This document shows, piece by piece, positions 11,085 to 22,077 of a stretch of DNA of 64,000 nucleotides. How positions within the stretch are numbered: position 1 is the stretch's first letter; each line of letters begins with the position of its first letter. The notes beneath the pieces were generated by a model that was not told where the DNA came from, made no database searches, and saw only the letters and a program-made list of their open reading frames with translations. Both the position numbers and the translations under genes were made by a program. The stretch is from contig NW_024468250.1 of assembly GCF_002104995.1 (NCBI RefSeq), positions 930,001-994,000 of the forward strand. The letters run 5' to 3'. This stretch comes from Linderina pennispora (lineage: Eukaryota; Kickxellomycota; Kickxellomycetes; Kickxellales; Kickxellaceae).

Positions 11085-13521
11085 TCACGAAATGAGCGAG
11101 GCAATCCGCATCCGCATGCTGGTGGGCAGCGGCGACATGTGCATGGATGCGTACACCACAGGCAGCGTGTAGGCGCAGAACTCGCGCGGGCCCATGTCCA
11201 TGTCCTTCATCAGCAGAGTCAGGATGTGGTTGCTCTCCCACGGCGAGTTCTCGACATAGGCGGTCATTCCCTTGATGGTGTTTTTTGGGTCAATGAACAG
11301 CTTGACCACGCTTGTGAAGACGAGCAGGGCTCCAGACCAGTGCTTCAGCGTGAGGAGCTGGCGCAGCAGGCGGGCAAGTCTACGCAAGGCGTCCCTCTTT
11401 GTGTCAACGTCCTGGGAGGAGAGGCGGGAAGACTGGATCGAGATCACGTACTCCATGGCGAATACCATCCAGATGCCGATTCGGTCGAGTGGGAAGCCGA
11501 CCATGTTACCGAGCGTGAAAATGTCTTGCAGGTTGCGGGCAGAGTCGAGGCACACATACCGGCTCTGGTGGAACACCAAGGCATCGTGCATTGGATCATC
11601 GGAAATGTACCTGTGGTCCTTGGGAACCCGCGGCAGTGCTGATGCCGACAGGATTCCACTTTCGATTATTCCATGCAGGGACCTATTCTCTTCGCGGTGC
11701 AGGAACGCCAGGGCAATGCGGTGTGTGCGCAGACGCATCGACTCGTATATAATGTGGAGGATCAGCAGCCAAGAGTCCCCGGCATCTACCGAATTCTGGT
11801 AGTACATGTGGTATCCGACATTGCGCACGTCCGGGGGTCCATTCGGGAGCGGGCTCGGCGAGTACTGGCGCCTGCGGAGATGTGAGTAGTTGCCGTCGAG
11901 CGGCACGCGGTCGTGGAATTTCACTTTGTTGATTTCTGCGCCCATGTTGCGGATTTTCTCCATCTGCACATCCCATTCCTGTGGCCAACTGGCACGGAAA
12001 GCCGCCACGCGCTTGTCCCAGGCCTTCAGCGCCTCAAAGTACTGGTCGGCAGAGCCCCTTTTCTCCAGCAAGTCAATGTACAGGTTGTGCATATGCGTGC
12101 TCAGCACTCCACACTGCCAGGTGGTGGCTGCGTACGAGAACCCAGATTGGTGCGCGCACGACGCCGGCGGGAATTCGACACAGTCGACGGGCGTCAGCCC
12201 GATGGTAGCAGTGGAATTGGCTGCGTAGTGGCAAAGGTCGTGCCTTGGATAATCGGGCATTTGTAGCAAGTTTGTGTGCCTGAACCGCTTAGTCAGCGCC
12301 TGTGCCGCAGTAAATGTTCTCATCCAGACGCTCCAGAAGCACGAGATCACATACTCGTACTCGACATCGCAGCTCCCCTGCTGTGCACCGCGCCACGGAT
12401 ACATGGTGCCCCTGAGCACAATGCGCTTGACCAGGGCCAAAGCATTCTCTGCCATCTCCAGCATTGTCGGGTACCTGCCCGACTGGTAGCCGTATTCACT
12501 GAGCAGCAGCATTGCGTACGAGGACCCGACTGTCGGCACAACACGGCCGCCGTCAAACTCCTGCAGCGCCTTCTCATAGCACACCGGCTCAAGCGACGGA
12601 CTAACTCCCTGCAGGTCCGGCCGGCTTGAGAGCTGTGCCTCATGCGCTGCAATAGCCAGGTGCGCGAAACAGCACAAAGTCGCTGATATTGCCTTGCTCC
12701 AGCGTAGTCCAGAATTGCCGTGTGCGGATCTTCATCGACGAGTCAACAAACGACACTCGCAGCATTTCGTGCAGAATCCCTCGGCGACTCTGCAATACCG
12801 TGTCGCCGCACAAGATCCACCAGCGCAAATGGTACACCCATGGGCGGCGTCACCTGCAGTAGTGTCCAGAGTCAGGAATCGACGGGCTCAAGTACCGGCT
12901 ATCTGGGATCCCATACGGATTAGTGCAGTTGGCAGCCATGTTCTTTGGGTCCAGCAGATCGAGGTTTGGTGGCAGCATTGGCTCGCAGTTTGCATGCCCG
13001 ATGAGCGCAAACATCTGCTTCAGTGTCGACTCGGGGATGGTCTGCGAGAAGTCTGGCAGATCACACGTCTTCAGAATTTCCACCGGGTCGATCGACGGGC
13101 CAGCCGGCTGATCTTCCCCGACGCCGGGTGTCAGCAGAATCCCCGAGTCTGGCGACACGCTGCTCATGGTGGATGGCGTCAGCGCCGGCACGCTGAACAG
13201 CATCGGTGTTTGGTCCATCAGCGGACGGGCTCGTTTAGCCAGTGGGCTGCCGTCCAGTGAGGACAGCCCAGGTGATCCGTCTGAGGACTGCTGCGGAGAG
13301 ACCGCGCCCCCCGGTGTGTCAGCTGTATTGGCGGCGGCAGCGGCTTGTGGGAACCGCTTGCGGAACCGCCCGGACTGCCGATACTTGCATTCAGCGTTGT
13401 GGGCAGCACATCGCCCGCATACGGGCTGCTCGCCATCGCACCGCTGCTTGCGACGCCGACACCGCTCGCAAGATCGGAGCAGCGGTATTTTCCGTTCTAC
13501 CAGTGCTTTCTTTCCATGCAT
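11085..13521 (-). CDS. Zn2Cys6 fungal transcription factor (frameshifted)
   Basis: Nuclear DNA-binding regulator of the Gal4 type. From the ATG at 13521 the N terminus carries a binuclear cluster: CERCRRRKQRCDGEQPVCGR followed by a sixth Cys (CX2CX6CX6CX2CX6C), with the usual basic linker. Ser/Pro-rich linker follows (to about 12850). Then comes the fungal-specific middle homology region in pieces: VTPPMGVPFALVDLVRRHG in one frame, LHEMLRVSFVDSSMKIRTRQ in a second, and the 530-residue frame 12677-11085 with the all-helical C-terminal region. The three pieces are collinear, so I read one gene of ~800 residues with indels near 12840, 12790 and 12680. A longer start at 13548 would only add a His/Thr-rich peptide from a CA-repeat leader. 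Target genes are unknown. Confidence 0.82.
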
Positions 13522-16500
13522 AGTGTGTGTGTAAGTGTGCGCCTGCAAAGGGGGTAAAGTTGGGGCTGAGGTCGGAATTCAGAAAGCTCCAGAAAAATAA
13601 CGTGGGTTGAAGAATACTCTAGGGAATAAGCCGATATTGGACGAAGGGAGAAAAAGTATAATGGAGGAAAGAAAGAAGAGAAAAAGGATTTCCTAAGCGA
13701 CACTCTCCAGCTATCCCCAGTGGTCGGCGGGTGATAGGGCGCCAAGTCAGCGCGCACTTCCGTCCGGGCACCGCTGACAAAAAAAGGGCTGCTGCTTGTT
13801 TTCTCGGGTGATAAAGCTAGCTCGGAGAACCGGCACACTCTGGTGGCAAGCAAATAAACGAGCACTGTGATTTTTCTGGGTCTTCACCGCGCTCCCCAAA
13901 AGGTGGTCTGCAAGCGAAAAATAAAAAATCATCCCACCCGTATCTGTGCCCAGGCTGCCGCCATCCCACGTCTGCCTGCTCACTCGCTGTTGGTGGCCGT
14001 GGACACAGCTGGCCACAGATTCTTCCAAAGCACGGCGTGGCCAGCCTTGCAGCGGCTGATTTGAATTTGGGGCAAAAGCGCTCATTGTCTTGCTGCTGCT
14101 GCTCGCTTCGGGCATGGCCACTGCCGTCACCTAATCATCCCTCTCCTGGTGCTCCGGATTTCCGCTCTTCCTCTGTCCACTGCCACAGCTCCAAACTCTG
14201 GCATCGGAAGCCCTATGGCTCCATTGTCAGGCCAGTTTTTCTGGAGCCAACATTGTGCTTCCTCTGGCTGCCTTGACTGGCACTGCTTCCTGTGGCGGCG
14301 AAGTGGGCTTGCTGTGCCAGTGGGGCGCAGGACAGGCCGGAGTGTGGACTGATTTCTCTGTCGGGTCCCGCGAGGAGAGCAGGTCAATCGCATGTCTTAC
14401 TCAATTCTTCCTGCCATTTGGAAAAACCCTTTTGTCAACCAACCACACCATGCAAAAAATTAGCAGCGTGACGATCCCTCGATCTGAATTCTGCCGCTTA
14501 CAGGTTGGTTGCAATAAATGCTGCTGGTTTTTTGGTCTGTACCTGCGCTCTCCATGTCCCTCTCCATGCTCTTGCCGCGTGCAGTGATTTCTGCTCTTAT
14601 TGCATGAGGCATGCCTGTTTGTGACAGGCAAGCTGTCAAAAATCATCCATTGTGCCAATAATCGGCGTCCCCACGCCAAGGTCCCGATGTCCGCATCCAC
14701 GAATACTGTTGGTCGGGCACCGACAGGTGGAGGGCGGAGTCTTGGCTCTGTTGCTATCCTCCTGCCACACTTCTGCTGATCACCAGAGATACTCCGCAAC
14801 ACATATTTCCGCAAAAAGCCAATGCCACTTGGCGACTGCGGCATCCCGACTAGCACCACTCTAGTGCCACGTTCGCCCAGTGCTCCTGTGATCCATGGCC
14901 CAGTCTGCGTTGTCTGTGGGACCTGCACTGGGCTGTTACTGGGCTCTGGCAATGAGCCACTGAGGAAGATTGCAAATCTGCTGATTATTCAGCACCGCCT
15001 GTCCCAGGATCGAGTCTGCATACAAGAAGCAAAGCTGGGCAAGAATCTGCCCACACCTAGGAATGCCCAATTTCCCCCTCCAAAGCGCATGCAGGCTGAG
15101 CCGAGATGCAGTTCTCTTAGGTGTACCCGCTTCCTCGTGCAGCACACTAGCATTGCAGATGGCCTCCTCATGCTGCAGCTGCAGGACTGGCCGCCAGCCA
15201 ATAACGCCGTTTCGGATCAACGAAGTGTATGTCCTTGCACATTATCTTTCGCAAAACGGAGGAGATGGCTGCTGACCCAGGTCAAGGTCCACGAGGCTCG
15301 AGTGAACATAGCGTATTGTAAAACTGTCACTGACGACTGCATGGCTTACTACAGCGATCCACTCTGCATACCACCTATTTTCTCCGCCCTCCCTTCTATT
15401 TTGATACTGGGACAGGACACGCTTTACCCCTGGCCACCTCCAGTGATGTTCCTCGCTACTCCACAAGTGCAAGGCATTGATTATTTTCAGTAGCGGGTAT
15501 ATGTATTATCGCATAAGCGTGTCAAGGGATTACCGTCAAATAGGCCCTATGAGTAGGTCGTCTATCGCTATCCACTAGGGTAACCATGCGTGATTCATGG
15601 GCCCACATACCATACAGGCCGTGCAGTGAACACGTACCAGTCATAGTAGTGACGTTATTCATCGTCATTGCCCGGTCAGCAAGGGTGATGAAACCAATGG
15701 GCATGTCGCCGTCTTCGCTAGTACATATAATCCCACTCCTGGCAGATGTCTGACGCCTGCCGCACTGCAGCTTCACTTGCACCATGCACCGTTCAAACAG
15801 CGACAGCCTGGCTTCTAGGGAACAAGCGGAGTCAGTCGTGTCGCCCATTTGTGCCAGCAACGGCGCCGCCCACTTTTCAAAAGTCATAAATGCCGATCGG
15901 GGTTGCCTCAGCATATTCCTAATAATTGCAGCCATCTGCTTGCCAGTGGCCAGCCATATCCGGGGTGAAGAAGGGGCCGGTGCCTTGCTTGCCTTTGGAA
16001 CCGCCATTGTCTGGATTACGTACGTTTTTCCTTGGGTTTCGCTTTGACAACCAGCAATACAATAAATGACAAGGCAAGCAAAATGGGCTGTGGAGAGGGA
16101 GAAGAAGAGCGCATGCAGTAGCTCTTCATACAGCGACTATAGCTGGATATTATATAGCCCTTGCTGTTGCTGACCATAGGTGATGGGCACTCACAGTCAC
16201 CGATAAGGGTGCGTGTGTGGCAATCTTTGGGAACAAAATAAACAGACTGCGAACAGCCGCACTTGCGAGTAATTGCAAGAGATACTTGAACAATCTACCT
16301 CAACGACTTCGATAAGCATCAGTGGTAACAATGTTGGGGAATGTACCAACAGTCATATTCGGTTCAACCGATGGCGGTTGCAGAGCAGTGCTGGTTTGCC
16401 TAGCATGAATCAAGAGGAGCGGCAGACTGGAATGGTCCAGATTTTACATATTCTATAAGCTGGTGGGGTTAGCCGCCAGGAAGTTGGAGCTAGACATCTG

Positions 16501-16677
16501 ATATCTCATTACTAGAAATGCTCTGCTCGCGATGCGAGCTCGGCTGCTAGTCAGCATGATTTGACACGTCGATAAAAGCATCATGGCAAGCCGATCATTT
16601 GAACGTGTCGGATGGTTGTTGGTGCAATGGCGATCATGGACATCTCCCATCTTGATGGCCTGCTCAGTGCAGGCGCT
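13522..16677. other. 3.1-kb region without a recognisable gene
   Basis: Moderately GC-rich DNA between the Zn2Cys6 gene and the Fanzor fragment. Medium-length open stretches occur, mostly on the minus strand: 16007-15522 (161 codons, with a plausible GTACGT donor near 15639), 15220-14936 (94 codons) and 14952-14401 (183 codons, including RVVLVGMPQSPSGIGFL and VFVDADIGTLAWG). A 223-codon frame lies on plus at 14822-15493. None shows a domain I recognise, and they are not clearly linked. It could be a decayed multi-exon gene or an old mobile element. Confidence 0.4.
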
Positions 16678-17241
16678 TCAGCGCTGGTTCACTGCTGCTG
16701 CACGCCTCTTGCGCGGCCTCTTTGTTGCCGGAGTAGTGCCGGAAGCATCGGCAGCAATGGCCGTAGAACGACGGAACCGTTCAGGAATATTGCCTGAATC
16801 ACAGAGTGACTGGAAGATGAGTCTGAAGTTTAGAACTGCTGCGAAATCGCGGTTCAAGAGCCGAGACGAATAGGCTCGCCTGTATTGTGCCATGGCCCGC
16901 TTACATGACTCGCCTGTACAGCGGAGAAGGCCATGGCACTTCACAGTTGGGTTCTTCGATCTCTGGTAGGGCCGCGGGTTGGGAACATGCCGGAATGTCT
17001 GCAGCGACTTTTCGCAGCAGAACGGGCACATCGACGATGTCCGGAATTCGTCGATCAGATAGACTCCAAAGCCATGGTGCTTGAACTTGTCGCGCCATCC
17101 CTTGCCACGAATCGGCGCATGGTGTCGGGCCATCGGCGCACTCCAATTACCCATGATCAGCACTGGATCTGGACTGAACTTGCTCCGGAGTTTTGCGGCA
17201 AGCCTGTGGTCTGCACAGGCCTGGTTCATGATGTTGTAGGT
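16678..17241 (-). pseudogene. Fanzor (eukaryotic TnpB-like RNA-guided nuclease), C-terminal half only
   Basis: Encodes the C-terminal catalytic half of a Fanzor protein: PDPVLIMGNWSAPMARHHAP, then HGFGVYLIDEFRTSSMCPFC (RuvC-II Glu within IDEFRTS), a zinc ribbon (CPFC, then KCHGLLRCTGESC), and the RuvC-III motif LLNRDFAAVLNFRLIF with its catalytic Asp. A basic, NLS-like tail (TKRPRKRRAA) ends at the stop at 16678. The upstream edge at 17241 abuts a pyrimidine-rich tract and CTTTAG, a good 3' splice site. No RuvC-I or N-terminal domain is found in the AT-rich DNA beyond, so the gene is either truncated or has lost its 5' exons. All residues expected in this half are intact, suggesting recent loss. 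Fanzors act with a guide RNA encoded near the transposon end; none could be recognised here. Confidence 0.75.
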
Positions 17242-18164
17242 CTAAAGCACACGGTGGGTGGTGTAGGGCAAAAGAAAAATAAGAAACGAGTAGCGAAAGA
17301 TACCTTATATATGAGTATGTGTGTAACTTTCGTGTAGCGCGGATTCTGAATAAACTGTCAAGCTATGGTATCTTAAACCCGAAATATGCGAGCTTTGTGA
17401 GCGTATCAGCAATAGAAGGTGTCAAAGTCAAGGAATATATATTGATGAAGAAAGCTAAAGAGAAGTAGGAAAGGAGAGGCGAGCGAAAAGGTTTTATACC
17501 ATCGCTCAGGTGGCACAGTCAAAAAGAAGAAAAAACGAAAAAAAGAACAACAGGATAAAAACTATGTAGTTCACAGTAATCGGATCTTGAGATTCTAACA
17601 TAAATATGATATCTAACTACATCACAGGAATCTACGCTCGACAGTTCTGACTTGTCCTTCCGGTTGACGAAATCCTCGGTAGACATGGCTGTCTTTGCCT
17701 TCAGATTGTGATAAATAAATAAATTGAACGAAAAAATCCCTTTTTCGCAAATGTTGCAGGGTCAAAGGCATCATCGTCAGCTAGTTGATGGAGCAATATC
17801 CATCATGCAAGCATGTATGTATGCTCTTTGATGATATTGACGCTGTGTACAAATTGCTCTAGCTGAGGCAACATAGAATCACGGAAGCCAATACCACCAA
17901 GTGATGTCTTTATGGCAGTAGTGCTGCGGGTAATATTCATTTGAGAAATTCAATAGGCAAAACAAGAAGAGAAATGATGCTGTTCAGTTTTGCATAATTC
18001 TTAGGGCTGTCAGCATCAATATAGTCTCTTAAATTAGCCTATGCAGACCATATTCATTGTAGCCCAAATACTACTAACATGTATTTATAAGACAAATCAA
18101 TTTATAAAATAAACCCACAAATATTGCATGACTGCTAGAAGAGCCATATGGCCTTATTCAATAG
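17242..18164. other. AT-rich flank between Fanzor fragment and Ty3 insertion
   Basis: Low-GC sequence with no open frame of note. It ends with the target-site copy ATAG (18161-18164) next to the retrotransposon LTR. It may be the decayed 5' part or flank of the Fanzor element. Confidence 0.45.
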
Positions 18165-18411
18165 TGTCGCGACCCTATTTAAAGGTCACAAGCTTCGTCT
18201 ACTCGCCCAGGCACTAATCAATTGATAGGGACAGTTGATATTATTAAACAAGAAGAGATGATTCCTCCCGGGTCACTCCTGGAGTGATCCAGTGTCTATT
18301 TTATAGCCTTAACTATGTGGCCTCGCCTAGGGTGATGAATCAGTCTCATCATCTGTGATCGGCTGAGTCGCATAAGCATTGGCTTTGAGTGACTGTGGTG
18401 TGATCACCACA
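18165..18411 (-). repeat. 3' LTR of the Ty3 element
   Basis: 247-bp repeat starting TG and ending CA, matching 23401-23647 except for three substitutions. It contains a TATAAAAT box read on minus (18305-18298) and a near-perfect palindrome at 18271-18290. The pol reading frame runs into it and stops at 18327, so the LTR encodes the last ~28 residues of the polyprotein. Confidence 0.95.
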
Positions 18412-21068
18412 TCATCCTCCTCTTTAAGAAGGGGTAGCCCTTTCCTGGTAACCATGGTCTTGGGTGGCATCGCTGTGGTCCACGTGCTCAAACGATCATG
18501 GTGCACCAGTTCCGCAACTCGGCATCCTTGTGGCGTCACAAGCTTATATGTGTTGAACGGAGCACGTTCCCACACCATATACGGGCCGAGCCATGGAGGG
18601 TCCAACTTCTTCTTGGCCATATTCTTCACCTTGACCCAATGTCCAACGTCATAGGGTTTCCCCGTTTTTGTCGCCTTAGAATAAACCTCATTCATTCTGT
18701 GTGCGGCGGCAAATTGACGTTCGCGAGCGATATGGCGGGTCGAATTGACCTTGCTCAAGCGGAGGACTTCTTGGGCATAGACATCACGGTTGTCCTTGTT
18801 GTTCCAAGAGACCGGTGGCATACTATCCAGTGGTAGCCTTGGTTCTTTTCCGAACAACATGAAGAACGGGGACAACTTCGTCACAGCATGCATTCGAACT
18901 CTTGTTGCCCACACCGCCTGGGGTAGATATTGATCCCAGCGGTGCTTGGCATAGAACGCAAGTTTCGATAGCATCTGGCCTACCACACCATTGGCACGTT
19001 CGGTCTTGCCATTGGTTTGTGGGTGGTAGGATGATGTCTTGAGGTGACGAACATGGTTGCGGCGAAGGTAAGCACTTGTGACCTCACTAAGGAATGCAGA
19101 GCCACGATCAGACAGGATCTCTACTGGGGCACCGTACTGGAGTGCGATCTCACAGTAGATGAAGTCGGCAACCGTTTCAGCTGTAGCATCCTTTGTAGCT
19201 TTAGCCACGATCCAGTTTGATGTGTGCTCGATCGCCAGTAAAATCCAAGCGTTTCCTGACAATGTGCGGGGCATAATGCCAATGAAATCAATGCCCCAGC
19301 GAACAAATAGCTCAGCCGGCGGCACTAGCGCATTCATCGGGGCCTTTGACTTGTCATCTCTGCCAGCAGTCGCTGCCTGACATACTGGACATTGGGCAAT
19401 GATGTCTTCCACATATGAGCGCATATGAAGCCACCAATGCCACAGACGCATCAAGCCGTATACTGAGGATACACCTAGATGTGCGAAATCCAAGTGATAG
19501 GCCTGGACAAGCGCAATGCGTGCTCTTTCCCCCTCTACGATGGGAAGCCAGGTCCTATGCTTCTTGATAAGCAGCATGTTCTGCTTGGACAGTCGCAAGT
19601 TGGGCAATGCACGTTGTACTCGGTTGACCTCTGGCTCAGTCACCTGCTCCGGCGGTGGTTGCTTCAGTATCAGAGCTCGGGCTGTCAGCTCCCACTTCTC
19701 CACAGGTGTTAATTCCTGCTTCGTAGTGGCCACCAGTGTGGCGAGATCAAACCGACGGGATAAGGAGTCAGCAACCACGTTGGCCTGGCCCTTCAGGTAT
19801 ACGACCTTGGGTGCTACGCTCATCCAGCGCTCTAGCCAGCGGGCTATGCGACCATGGGGATTTTGCTCCGCGAAGACACCAATCAGGGACTGATGGTCAG
19901 TATAGACTGTAACCTTGTAACCGCGTACAATGTACTCCCAGGTTTCGAAAGCATAGACGATGCCTAGCATCTCGCGCTCTCGAGCCGAATAGTTACGTTC
20001 AGCTGGTCGTAAGGAGCGACTAGCAAATGCAACCGGGTGTAGGAAGTCGCCATAGGCCTGGGCTAGAACAGCCCCAATCGCGAAAGAGCTTGCATCGGAC
20101 TCGATCACAAATGGGCGGTCCCAGTCCGGCGCCTTCAGCACGGGTGCTGCTGTCACAGCCTTTTTAAGGGCTGCAAAAGCCAGCCGTGCGTTGGCAGACC
20201 AGTTGACGTCATCCTTCATGGTCCGCTCGTGGGTCAGTTGGTAAAGCGGCGCAGCGATCGATGCAAATCCAGGTACAAAACGACGATAGTATGAGCAAAG
20301 GCCCAGGAATGACAGTACGTCGCATGCTGTATTCGGCAATGGCCATTTCTCAACCGCTTCGAGCTTGTCCTGACAGGGCGTAATCCCACAGTCAGTCACC
20401 ATATGGCCCAGAAACTGTACCGATTTGGCAGCGAAGGTACACTTTGATGGCTTCAGGTGCAGATCTGCCTTGCGCAGCGCCTCCAGGACCAATCGTACAT
20501 GTTGTCTATGTGTCTCCATATCCACCGAGTATATCAGAATATCATCCAGATATACCAAGACAAACTTGTCGAGAAATGGCTGAAGTACAATGTTCATCAA
20601 CCGTTGGAATGTCGATGGAGCATTGCACAAACCAAATGGCATCACCAAGAATTCATACGCACCATAGCGCGTGGTGAATGCCATCTTCTCGATGTCGTCG
20701 TTGGCCATTCTGATCTGATGATACCCTGATCGGAGGTCCAGCGAAGAGAACACACGTGCAGTACCAATCTGGTCCAGACAATCGTCGACCCGTGGTAACG
20801 GATACTTGTCCTTGATCGTCCGCTTGTTCAATAAACGGTAGTCGACACACATGCGGGTAGAGCCATCCTTTTTTCCAACGAGGATTATTGGATGAGCCCA
20901 TGGTGACGATGACGGGCGAATCAAGCCTTGTGCTAACATGTCGTCGAGCTGTGCCTTCAATTCCGACAATTGCTTCCGGCCCATGCGATACGACGCAAGC
21001 GCATGCGGTGGGCCATCCTCTAGCCGAATAGAATGCTCGACTGACCGGTGAGGTGGCAGTTCTATCAC
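18327..21068 (-). CDS. Ty3/gypsy pol: reverse transcriptase, RNase H, integrase
   Basis: 913-residue polyprotein. RT (residues ~30-240) includes the YRLLNKRTIKDKYPLP region, SLDLRSGYHQI, MPFGLCNAPSTFQ and the catalytic YLDD. RNase H (~310-440) starts at IESDASSFAIGAVLAQ and includes YTDHQSL. The integrase zinc-binding region (~510-560) is HLDFAHLGVSSVYG with a later CPVC, and the core carries WGIDFIG, LSDRGSAF and TNGKTERANG (D, D, E). The C-terminal LDPPWLGPYMVWERAP resembles the usual post-core region, and there is no chromodomain. The open frame actually begins at 21092, directly after a TAA, in the same frame as the protease, so the original product was a PR-RT-IN fusion. The stop at 18327 lies within the 3' LTR. 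Confidence 0.95.
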   Translation of the reverse strand: MIELPPHRSVEHSIRLEDGPPHALASYRMGRKQLSELKAQLDDMLAQGLIRPSSSPWAHPIILVGKKDGSTRMCVDYRLLNKRTIKDKYPLPRVDDCLDQIGTARVFSSLDLRSGYHQIRMANDDIEKMAFTTRYGAYEFLVMPFGLCNAPSTFQRLMNIVLQPFLDKFVLVYLDDILIYSVDMETHRQHVRLVLEALRKADLHLKPSKCTFAAKSVQFLGHMVTDCGITPCQDKLEAVEKWPLPNTACDVLSFLGLCSYYRRFVPGFASIAAPLYQLTHERTMKDDVNWSANARLAFAALKKAVTAAPVLKAPDWDRPFVIESDASSFAIGAVLAQAYGDFLHPVAFASRSLRPAERNYSAREREMLGIVYAFETWEYIVRGYKVTVYTDHQSLIGVFAEQNPHGRIARWLERWMSVAPKVVYLKGQANVVADSLSRRFDLATLVATTKQELTPVEKWELTARALILKQPPPEQVTEPEVNRVQRALPNLRLSKQNMLLIKKHRTWLPIVEGERARIALVQAYHLDFAHLGVSSVYGLMRLWHWWLHMRSYVEDIIAQCPVCQAATAGRDDKSKAPMNALVPPAELFVRWGIDFIGIMPRTLSGNAWILLAIEHTSNWIVAKATKDATAETVADFIYCEIALQYGAPVEILSDRGSAFLSEVTSAYLRRNHVRHLKTSSYHPQTNGKTERANGVVGQMLSKLAFYAKHRWDQYLPQAVWATRVRMHAVTKLSPFFMLFGKEPRLPLDSMPPVSWNNKDNRDVYAQEVLRLSKVNSTRHIARERQFAAAHRMNEVYSKATKTGKPYDVGHWVKVKNMAKKKLDPPWLGPYMVWERAPFNTYKLVTPQGCRVAELVHHDRLSTWTTAMPPKTMVTRKGLPLLKEEDDVVITPQSLKANAYATQPITDDETDSSP

Positions 21069-21092
21069 TGGCGCGAATAGTGACTCGAACTC

Positions 21093-21610
21093 TTATATCG
21101 TCTGCTCAAGTTCTCGATCCTGGCAGACCACCTCTACGCCATTTGGGTTTGCTGGTTGGCGTAACAGCACAACCCATGCGTCCAATATTTTCCGGTCCCG
21201 AACCATACGGTGTAAGCCATTCAGGCTAATCACTGATTCCGGTACCGCCGTAGTAACCGTGATCTCTGAGCGTGAGCCATTGTGTTCTAGAATCCACTGG
21301 TTAGACTGGTAATCGGGAGTTAACCGGTTTTCCAACCACCAGTCGTAGCCAAGTATGATGTCTGTTCGATTCAACGGCAGCACAAATGCCGTAACCGGAA
21401 CACATAATGCACCCACCACGAGGTCAAAGTGCACCGAGACTGAGATCTGGCGCACCGAACCGTCAGCCAAAGCAGCTGAATATCCAGACTCCTGGACTGT
21501 TTTAAGGCCCAAGTCTGATACTAGCTTTCGGCTGACAAATGAAGTAGTGGCACCCGAGTCCAGCAACGCTCTGACTGGGCGCCCGAGAACCGTGCCAATG
21601 AGCTGTGGTC
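21093..21610 (-). pseudogene. Ty3 aspartic protease segment (broken off from gag and pol)
   Basis: Retropepsin-like protease between gag and RT. The catalytic motif LLDSGATTSF lies just after PQLIGTVLGRPVRA, and the second landmark is DIILGYDWWLENR. The frame opens only at the MITE boundary, where an ATG-less start follows a stop within the MITE, and it closes with a TAA at 21093-21095 before EFESLF of pol. Without the MITE it would be continuous with gag. Translation of this segment in the present copy is unlikely. Confidence 0.85.
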
Positions 21611-21612
21611 TA

Positions 21613-22075
21613 GGGGGTTATACAGAGACACTTATCTGCCCATTAACTATTTATGCATGCTGGAACTATTAGCAATTTCAGTGAAATAAAAATTTCACCC
21701 AAACCGCCATCGGCATCTTGGAAAAGTTTCAGTGAACATAATTTCCTTGTGGTTGCTTAGCCACATCTATTGAGATATTGACTTTTGTTGCCCAATGATA
21801 ATTAACCCCAAATATGCAAAGTTTTTCTTTCTGGTTGAAATTATGTTCACTGAAACTTTTCCAAGATGCCGATGGCGGTTTGGGTGAAATGGCAAAAAAA
21901 AATATTTGTATTTTTAAAATCAATTATACACACAAAAACATTCTGGACACAATAACAAATAATAACTATAGAAAAAATAATTAGTAGCAAAAAATAGTTC
22001 TGAAAACGATTATTCAAATATCTATCTAACAAAATTGCAAATAACTAAAATTTACAAGTCCAGGAATGACCCCCC
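21613..22075. mobile_element. 463-bp TA-flanked MITE nested in the Ty3 gag-protease frame
   Basis: AT-rich non-coding insert bounded by TA on both sides (21611-21612 and 22076-22077). Its ends are inverted: GGGGGTTAT at the left, and GGGGGGTCAT when the right end is read in reverse. Inside are two perfect 53-bp inverted arms (21692-21744 and 21838-21890) around a 93-bp loop, giving a long hairpin. TA duplication plus G-rich terminal repeats suggests a non-autonomous Tc1/mariner-pogo-type element. Removing the insert and one TA joins gag to protease in frame (GSGT then RPQLIGTV), independent proof of its limits. Confidence 0.82.
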
Positions 22076-22077
22076 TA

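Noticed and set aside
14822-15493. 223-codon plus-strand open frame
   Set aside because: Cys/Ser/Pro-rich translation with no domain, no promoter and no codon bias; overlapping minus frames are equally long.
21847-22032. Hydrophobic 61-codon frame in the MITE
   Set aside because: AT-rich hairpin sequence translated by chance; the MITE is non-coding.
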